14,497 nt of DNA from Chloroflexota bacterium (GTDB lineage: Bacteria > Chloroflexota > DTOL01 > JACQYG01), in NCBI GenBank assembly GCA_016208345.1, contig JACQYG010000331.1, positions 1-14,497 of the forward strand, given 5' to 3'. Each line of letters opens with the position of its first letter. The first letter of the stretch is position 1. Positions 7,352-14,497 of the stretch are shown here, in pieces. The notes below the pieces were generated by a model. The model did no database searches and was not told the origin of the DNA. It saw only the letters and a list, made by a program, of their open reading frames with translations. Both the position numbers and the translations under genes were made by a program.

Positions 7352-7457
7352 CCCGTCCCCCTTCTGGTCGCTCGAAGGTGCCACCTATCTAGCTTGCCAG
7401 ACCCGCCGCGGGTCACTGGCTAAAGGGTGTCTCGTTAGACCAGGGGACGGGGTTTTT
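7352..7457 (+). terminator. Extra internal terminator within the Leu T-box leader
   Basis: CCCGTCCCC (7352-7360) pairs perfectly with GGGGACGGG (7443-7451), followed by G and five T residues (7453-7457), then GTTTT. The loop of about 80 nt contains its own strong hairpin (GCCAGACCCG/CGGGTcaCTGGC, about 7395-7419). The 5' arm context AAAGCTCCCGTCCC (7346-7359) differs by one base from AAAGCTCTCGTCCC in the T-box terminator (7525-7538), as if the expression platform had been duplicated. Confidence 0.65.
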
Positions 7458-7524
7458 GTTTTCGTGCCAACGCGCTGATTCGCCTGAAGGCACGGTGCAG
7501 TCAATTAGGGTGGTACCGCGGGTT

Positions 7525-7560
7525 AAAGCTCTCGTCCCTTATTGGGACGAGAGCTTTGTT
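7525..7560 (+). terminator. T-box terminator, perfect 14-bp stem
   Basis: AAAGCTCTCGTCCC (7525-7538) and GGGACGAGAGCTTT (7544-7557) form a perfect 14-bp stem with loop TTATT, followed by a T-rich stretch. It directly follows the T-box motif and contains the CTCGTCCC segment typical of T-box terminators. Confidence 0.93.
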
Positions 7561-7610
7561 TATTCCAAGAGAACACGCCTTGGTCAGGCAGAGAAAACAG
7601 GAGGATGCGG

Positions 7611-7796
7611 ATGGAGATGGAGACAAAGAGGAACCAGAGCGACCAGACCCAAGCGAGCCAAACGGGCATGCCACAAACAGCGGCGGCCTCCGGCAAGAAC
7701 GGCACGACCGCAAAGGAGCCGCCAGTGGAACCCGGTGGGGTGATGCAGGCAGAGCCCACCAACGACTTCCTGCATATGGAACACGTTGGAGTATAG
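7611..7796 (+). CDS. Hypothetical 61-aa ORF downstream of the Leu T-box
   Basis: Not recognised. ATG 7611 follows AGGAGG (7599-7604) with 6 nt spacing, 50 nt after the T-box terminator, so translation is plausible; ATG codons at 7605 and 7617 are in the same frame. The product is hydrophilic and rich in Q, T, P, G and A, with one leucine, no membrane segment and no motif I know. It looks disordered. It is the only ORF with a good ribosome-binding site between the T-box and the secG promoter. It could be a small regulated protein, the remnant of a lost branched-chain amino acid gene, or non-coding. After its TAG the frame stays open to about 7935, also without recognisable content, and 7797-7906 shows no other feature. 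Confidence 0.35.
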   Translation: MEMETKRNQSDQTQASQTGMPQTAAASGKNGTTAKEPPVEPGGVMQAEPTNDFLHMEHVGV

Positions 7797-7906
7797 CGTA
7801 TCAGCGGCCGCTTGGTAGGGTCCGGCGAGATGGGACAGGCGGTAGTGAAAGCTATACAGGGGTGGGTGACGTGGTGCCAGGCGCAAGCACCGTCGTGGCA
7901 GCGCTA

Positions 7907-7935
7907 TTGTCACCGGCCGGGGGATGTGCTATAAT
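7907..7935 (+). promoter_or_regulatory. Sigma-70-like promoter of secG
   Basis: TTGTCA (7907-7912), 17-nt spacer, perfect TATAAT (7930-7935). The predicted start near 7942 leaves a leader of about 20 nt that carries the GGAGGT ribosome-binding site of secG. Confidence 0.85.
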
Positions 7936-7962
7936 CCGTGCGCTTGATTCGGAGGTGCCCTT

Positions 7963-8190
7963 TTGTCAGCATATCTCAACGTGGCGCAGATCATTATATC
8001 GGTAGCCTTGATCGCAGCAATCCTGCTCCAAGCCAAGGGGGCAGGTGGGCTTGGCGGCCTCTTCGGTGGAGACGGCTCGGTATTCCGCAGCCGCCGGGGC
8101 GTCGAGAAAACCCTCTTCAACTTCACCATCGCCCTGTCCGCGGTTTTCCTCCTGATCTCGCTGTTCAGCGCGGCCGGCTTCGGCCGCTAG
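7963..8190 (+). CDS. secG: Protein translocase subunit SecG
   Basis: Small inner-membrane subunit of the SecYEG translocon. The 75-residue product has two hydrophobic segments (about residues 3-21 and 50-70) joined by a loop with the family pattern LLQ.KGAGGLGGLFGG and a short FRSRRG stretch, then TLFNFTIALSAVFL. The start is TTG 7963: GGAGGT (7951-7956) lies 6 nt upstream, and no ATG or GTG would keep the first membrane segment intact. It has its own promoter and is followed after 17 nt by the solute-binding protein gene, so the two are probably co-transcribed. Length is normal for SecG. Confidence 0.93.
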   Translation: MSAYLNVAQIIISVALIAAILLQAKGAGGLGGLFGGDGSVFRSRRGVEKTLFNFTIALSAVFLLISLFSAAGFGR

Positions 8191-8207
8191 GCAACTACCT
8201 GCGGTGA

Positions 8208-9869
8208 GTGAGAAGAGTGCCCACCAGCACATGGAAAGGGCAAGTCATCATTGCTCTGGTCGGCTCCCTGGCGGTCGTCGCCCTCGTCGGCTATTTTGCC
8301 TTTAACACCGCAACCCAGACCGTCCCTGCGCCCGGCGGAACCTTCGTAGAGGGCCTTGCCGGGAGCCCAACCAATCTAAATCCTCTCCTGGCACCGCTGT
8401 ACGGGGTCGACCAGGACTTTATCCCCTTGCTGTTCAGCGGCCTGACCAAGGTCACAGGGAAGGGAGATATCCTTCCGGACCTGGCCGAGAGCTGGACTAT
8501 CTCTCCCGATGGCCGCAGCTATGTCTTTCAACTCCGAAAAGATATCAAGTGGCACGACGGGGCGCCGTTTACTGCCGATGACGTGATCTACACCGTGAGG
8601 GCGCTGCAGCATCCGGATTATCCGGGACCTCCCGACCTGGCCAGGCTCTGGCGCAACGTTGCCGTGGAGCAAAACGGCGATTTCGCCGTGAAGTTCACGC
8701 TCAAAGACACCTTTGCCCCCTTCCTGGAATACACGTCCATCGCATTGCTCCCAGCACACCTCTTGACGGCCATACCGGTGAAAGAGTTGGCGACAACGCA
8801 GTTCAATGCCCAGCCGGTGGGCACCGGCATGTACCGGATCAAAGAGGTCAGCGCCAAGAACATAATCCTGGATGCGAACCCCAACTACCATGGGGCCAGG
8901 CCCTTCCTGGCACGACTGCAATTCAAATTTTACATCAACGGGAACGCTGCCCTGAACGCACTGGCTCAGGGCGAGGTCATGGCGGTGGGGCGGCTTTCAC
9001 CGGGCGACCTGCCCAAGCTGCGGGAAAACCCCCGGCTGACCATATACAGCTCCCCGCTCTCCAGCTACGCCGTGATCTTTCTGAACCTGAAAATGCCCTT
9101 CTTCCAGGACCGGCTGGTCCGCCAGGCCTTGATCTACGCCATTGATCGCCAGAAGCTCATCGATGTGATCCTGGGCGGGCAAGGCCAAAAGGCCGATAGC
9201 CCCATCTTGCCCAGTTCCTGGGCTTATAATCCCCGGGTCAAACGCTACGACTACAACCCAGACCAGGCCAAAGCCCTGTTGGACAAGGCAGGGTGGAAGG
9301 TCACCAACGGCGTACGCGAGAAAGACGGGATCAAACTTGAGTTTACCCTGCGCACCAACGACGATGGGATTCGGACGCGGATCATCCAAGAGGTGAGCAG
9401 GGAGCTGACGGAGGTAGGGGTTAAAGTGGACCCGCAGGTGAGCCCCGCTGCAGAACTCGTCCGCGAATACCTGATGCCCAGGCGATTCGATGCCTTGCTC
9501 TATATGTGGGCCAATCTGCCCAGCGACCCAGACCCTTACGAGATGTGGCACTCTTCGCAGACCGGAGAGGACGGCCTTAATTTCTGCTTTTTCGCCAACC
9601 GCCAGGCCGACGAGCTTCTGGAGAACGCCCGCCGCACTCTCGACCGGGCGGAGAGGACCAAAATGTACCAGGAGTTCCAGGAGACATTTGCCGAGGAGGC
9701 CCCGGTAATTCTGCTCTATTATCCCATGCACAGCTACGCCGTGAACAAAGAGGTCAAAGGAGTTCAGGTCGGGCCCCTAACCAGCCCCAGCGACCGCTTC
9801 CGACAGATTGACCAGTGGTACATCGCCACCCAGAAGAAGATCTTGACGGAGAAGGTCAAGGTGAGGTGA
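8208..9869 (+). CDS. Peptide/oligopeptide ABC transporter substrate-binding protein (SBP family 5)
   Basis: Extracytoplasmic solute-binding protein of the OppA/DppA family, 553 residues. An N-terminal hydrophobic segment (residues about 12-32) with basic residues before it acts as signal sequence or anchor; no lipobox cysteine is visible, so it is probably membrane-anchored or cleaved rather than a lipoprotein. Family motifs: GSPTNLNPLLAP (52-63), LAESWTISPDG and IKWHDGAPFTADDVIYTV near 100-130, PVGTGMYRIKE near 204-214, NPNYHG, then RQALIYAIDRQKLIDVILGG and YDYNPDQAKALLDKAGW. The start is GTG 8208, 17 nt after secG, with a weak ribosome-binding site; GTG 8217 is possible. No permease or ATPase genes follow, so it is an orphan and its ligand cannot be read from the sequence. 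Confidence 0.92.
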   Translation: MRRVPTSTWKGQVIIALVGSLAVVALVGYFAFNTATQTVPAPGGTFVEGLAGSPTNLNPLLAPLYGVDQDFIPLLFSGLTKVTGKGDILPDLAESWTISPDGRSYVFQLRKDIKWHDGAPFTADDVIYTVRALQHPDYPGPPDLARLWRNVAVEQNGDFAVKFTLKDTFAPFLEYTSIALLPAHLLTAIPVKELATTQFNAQPVGTGMYRIKEVSAKNIILDANPNYHGARPFLARLQFKFYINGNAALNALAQGEVMAVGRLSPGDLPKLRENPRLTIYSSPLSSYAVIFLNLKMPFFQDRLVRQALIYAIDRQKLIDVILGGQGQKADSPILPSSWAYNPRVKRYDYNPDQAKALLDKAGWKVTNGVREKDGIKLEFTLRTNDDGIRTRIIQEVSRELTEVGVKVDPQVSPAAELVREYLMPRRFDALLYMWANLPSDPDPYEMWHSSQTGEDGLNFCFFANRQADELLENARRTLDRAERTKMYQEFQETFAEEAPVILLYYPMHSYAVNKEVKGVQVGPLTSPSDRFRQIDQWYIATQKKILTEKVKVR

Positions 9870-9950
9870 TTCGGAGAGGAGGGCGAAGAGACAGGTGATA
9901 TCCCATAAACTATGGACGGGTTCGATTGGCTCCAGTAGAGTAGCGTTACA

Positions 9951-9979
9951 TTGACAGTCCCCAGACCCTGGTATATAAT
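9951..9979 (+). promoter_or_regulatory. Sigma-70-like promoter of the zinc-ribbon gene
   Basis: Perfect consensus: TTGACA (9951-9956), 17-nt spacer, TATAAT (9974-9979). The predicted start near 9986 leaves about 45 nt before the ATG. This is the strongest promoter match in the window and suggests high expression of the next gene. Confidence 0.9.
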
Positions 9980-10030
9980 CGCCAAAAAGCATGTCCAGCT
10001 ATCTGTACATAGCCCACAAGGAGGTACACC

Positions 10031-10654
10031 ATGGCCGAATTGATCTCTTTCACGCGAAACTACGAAGATCACAGCAACGAAAGCGGGTTCCAGTTTGAGT
10101 TCTTTTGCGATCGCTGCAGTGACGGTTACCGCTCCAGCTTCGTCCAGTCCAAGTCAGGCACTGCCAGCTCTGCCCTGGATATGGCCTCCAGCCTGTTTGG
10201 CGGCATCTTCGGCGCCGCCTCCAGCGCCAGCGAGCGGGTCCGGGAGGCAGCCTGGGGACGAGAACGGGACGACGCTTTCAAGGCGGCCATCAATGAGGTG
10301 AAGCCGCTCTTCAAGCGTTGCCCTCGCTGTACCCATTACGTCTGCGAGAGCTGCTGGAATGAGGAGGCCGGGCTCTGTATGGACTGCGCTCCGAAGATGG
10401 CCGGCGAGCTGGCCGCCACTAGGGCTCGGGTGGGCGTGGAACAGATGACAGAGGCGGTGGAGAAAGCCAAGGTTTTCAGCGGAGATATCAGTGCCAGGCA
10501 AACCTTGTGCCCCAACTGCGGAAAGCCGGTGGGCAGCGAGAAATTCTGCGGCAACTGTGGCTCTCCGTTGGGATTCCGCAAGTGCCCCCAGTGCGGCTTC
10601 CAGAATAACCCGGGCCAGCGTTTCTGCGGCGAATGTGGGACGAAGCTGATGTGA
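10031..10654 (+). CDS. Multi-zinc-ribbon protein of unknown function (eight CxxC pairs)
   Basis: No function can be assigned. The 207-residue product has 16 cysteines arranged as eight CxxC pairs: C26/C29, C97/C100, C105/C108, C116/C119, C160/C163, C173/C176, C185/C188 and C199/C202. The last four pairs form a double zinc ribbon of the type CPNCG..FCGNCG and CPQCG..FCGECG ending at the C terminus. A middle segment (about 41-90) is Ala/Ser/Gly-rich, with ASSLFGGIFGAASSA followed by charged helix, and contains no cysteine. There is no clear signal peptide. The ATG is preceded by AGGAGGT with good spacing, the promoter is near-perfect, and a strong terminator follows, so it is a well-expressed single gene. 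Four bound zinc ions are inferred from the cysteine count. It may be a protein-interaction or nucleic-acid-binding adaptor. Confidence 0.85.
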   Translation: MAELISFTRNYEDHSNESGFQFEFFCDRCSDGYRSSFVQSKSGTASSALDMASSLFGGIFGAASSASERVREAAWGRERDDAFKAAINEVKPLFKRCPRCTHYVCESCWNEEAGLCMDCAPKMAGELAATRARVGVEQMTEAVEKAKVFSGDISARQTLCPNCGKPVGSEKFCGNCGSPLGFRKCPQCGFQNNPGQRFCGECGTKLM

Positions 10655-10712
10655 GCGGCAGATCGGTGAATCGATAGATCAGGAGATCAGTAAGCCCATA
10701 GGCCAGAGTTTT

Positions 10713-10743
10713 GGGCAGGGATTCGCTCCCTGCCCCGTTTTTT
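10713..10743 (+). terminator. Strong intrinsic terminator after the zinc-ribbon gene
   Basis: GGGCAGGGA (10713-10721) pairs perfectly with TCCCTGCCC (10727-10735) around a 5-nt loop, followed by CG and a T tract running to 10743. It isolates the zinc-ribbon gene from the cyclase gene. Confidence 0.93.
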
Positions 10744-10789
10744 CCCCACCAGACGGGCCCAGGTACTTCCAGGCAGACGTTCCTAGTGA

Positions 10790-10818
10790 TTGCCTGGCGA
10801 CGGGAACTGCGGTATAAT
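10790..10818 (+). promoter_or_regulatory. Sigma-70-like promoter of the adenylate cyclase gene
   Basis: TTGCCT (10790-10795), 17-nt spacer, perfect TATAAT (10813-10818). Transcription would start near 10825, leaving about 35 nt of leader before ATG 10861. Confidence 0.82.
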
Positions 10819-10860
10819 ACCGTCGATGAGAAAACCGCCTCAACTCCCGAGTAATGATCG

Positions 10861-13841
<2,981 letters not shown>

Positions 13842-13924
13842 CCCGATCCACCGTGTCTCCACAGATAGGCTGTTCATGGTCAGCCTCGTGGCCTGACCCG
13901 GCAGCCTGTCCCCATTACGAGAAA

Positions 13925-14497
13925 ATGATACTTACCAATCGTCTGGCCAAATATCGTGATAGCGGTATAAGTCTGGCCTTATACTCGCTTTATCGCACGG
14001 GCACACTCCTGGCCAGAGTCACCCCCCGCCCTGTGGAGCGGCGCATATCGGAGGTCCTCGGCAACGCCATATATTTGGCCTGGCCCAGGCGCCGCAAGGC
14101 CGTGAAACACAATTGCGCCCGCATCATGCGTCGGCACCCGAGCGACCCCCTGGTGGCGCGCACCGCCCGCTCCACCTTTCGCAACTACGTCAGAAACGTG
14201 CTGGAGGTATTGCGCTTCGCCGAGCTCTCGGCCAGCGATGTCCAGAGAAACATGGCAATCACCGGACAGGAGAACCTGGAGGAAGCGCTCAGGCGAGGGC
14301 GGGGGGCCATTATCATATCGTGTCACTTCGGCAACTGGGAGGTGGGGGGTGCCACCCTGGCCTGGCTATATTGCTACCCAATCAACGGCGTAGCTGAAAC
14401 CGCTGGCTTCGCCCGCATCACCCAGATACTCCTACGTCACCGTGCCCAAAGCGGTATCAAGATCATCCCCATGGAGACATCCCTACGCCACGTCTAC
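13925..14497 (+). CDS. LpxL/HtrB-like lipid acyltransferase, 3' end beyond the window
   Basis: The reading frame from ATG 13925 is open to the last base (191 codons). It belongs to the LpxL/HtrB/PatA-like acyltransferase family, which moves acyl chains onto glycolipids at the cytoplasmic face of the membrane. The HX4E catalytic motif is H134...E139 in SCHFGNWEVGG; before it are RSTFRNYVRNVLEVLRF (82-98) and ITGQENLEEALRRGRGAIII (112-131), and after it NGVAE and IKIIPMETSLR, all in family order. About one third of the protein is missing at the C terminus. The ribosome-binding site is weak (GAGAA). In a Chloroflexota-like organism without lipid A, the substrate would more likely be a phosphatidylinositol-mannoside-type glycolipid than lipid A; this is inferred. 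Confidence 0.88.
   Translation, partial: MILTNRLAKYRDSGISLALYSLYRTGTLLARVTPRPVERRISEVLGNAIYLAWPRRRKAVKHNCARIMRRHPSDPLVARTARSTFRNYVRNVLEVLRFAELSASDVQRNMAITGQENLEEALRRGRGAIIISCHFGNWEVGGATLAWLYCYPINGVAETAGFARITQILLRHRAQSGIKIIPMETSLRHVY

Larger units (their letters stand above)
7117..7561 (+). promoter_or_regulatory. Leucine T-box leader (specifier CTC), unusually long
   Basis: Stem I has the S-turn AGTA (7137-7140) opposite GAA (7204-7206), then specifier CTC (7207-7209, Leu) and G7210 before the base helix (GGGG 7130-7133 with CCTC 7211-7214). The register matches the GAA-specifier-purine arrangement of known T-boxes. AGAGAG is at 7160-7165, with distal hairpin CTGGC/GCCAG (7166-7170/7184-7188). 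Near the 3' end, a stem III hairpin CGTGCC/GGCACG (7463-7468/7489-7494) leads to the canonical GGTGGTACCGCG at 7509-7520, whose TGGT fits discriminator A73 of tRNA-Leu. Stem I and the antiterminator are about 290 nt apart, far more than usual, with a complete extra terminator (7352-7457) in between. The gene it should control is not an obvious leucine or branched-chain gene. Confidence 0.9.

Noticed and set aside
7221..7460. ppGpp or guanidine (ykkC-type) riboswitch inserted in the Leu T-box
   Set aside because: ykkC-type elements are known beside Leu T-boxes, so I looked for their conserved blocks, but found no convincing match.
7797..7935. Readthrough extension of the 61-aa ORF past its TAG (possible pseudogene)
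   Set aside because: The frame stays open to the promoter region, but the translation shows no domain I can name; a single in-frame stop is not enough to call a broken gene.
13878..13898. Hairpin GGTCAG/CTGACC after gap as a terminator
   Set aside because: No T tract follows, so intrinsic termination is not supported.
14113..14397. 94-codon plus-strand frame inside the acyltransferase region
   Set aside because: It is in a different frame from the acyltransferase, which has the HX4E motif and family order; this frame has no recognisable features.

Overview
The window is one contiguous stretch of GC-rich bacterial DNA with every recognisable gene on the + strand. Three things point to a Chloroflexota-like organism, a placement that is inferred: T-box and SAM-I leader RNAs, sigma-70-like promoters, and a secG followed by an orphan peptide-binding protein. 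No marker gene proves it.

Region 1 (2-4641) is the aspartate-to-threonine pathway as a tight cluster: aspartate kinase (5' end outside the window), homoserine dehydrogenase, a short threonine synthase and homoserine kinase. Together they carry aspartate toward homoserine, O-phosphohomoserine and threonine; aspartate-semialdehyde dehydrogenase is not in the window.

Region 2 (4642-6979) is the most interesting part. A promoter is followed by a leader of about 600 nt that holds a SAM-I (S-box) riboswitch with its own terminator, then a complete T-box with its own terminator. The T-box specifier is best read as Met (ATG), with Asp (GAT) as the alternative. Downstream lie a second, zinc-ribbon threonine-synthase-like PLP enzyme and a CysO/MoaD-like sulfur-carrier protein ending in Gly-Gly, with overlapping stop and start codons. 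Methionine-type control of a ThrC paralogue paired with a sulfur carrier, next to an operon making O-phosphohomoserine and already holding a threonine synthase, suggests an unrecognised protein-thiocarboxylate-dependent homocysteine (methionine) synthesis route. This function is inferred.

Region 3 (6980-7962) holds a promoter and a leucine T-box (specifier CTC). The T-box is unusually long and carries an additional internal terminator. It leads only into a 61-codon ORF of unknown nature; no branched-chain amino acid gene follows. Positions 7797-7906 show nothing recognisable.

Region 4 (7907-9869) is a promoter, secG (Sec translocon subunit, TTG start) and a family-5 oligopeptide/solute-binding protein with no permease genes beside it.

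Region 5 (9951-12690) has two separately promoted genes: a 207-aa protein with eight CxxC pairs, ending in a strong terminator, and a soluble GAF-PAS-class III adenylate cyclase.

Region 6 (12700-14497) has a promoter, a standard NAD-type glyceraldehyde-3-phosphate dehydrogenase, and the first 191 codons of an LpxL/HtrB-like lipid acyltransferase that runs off the window.
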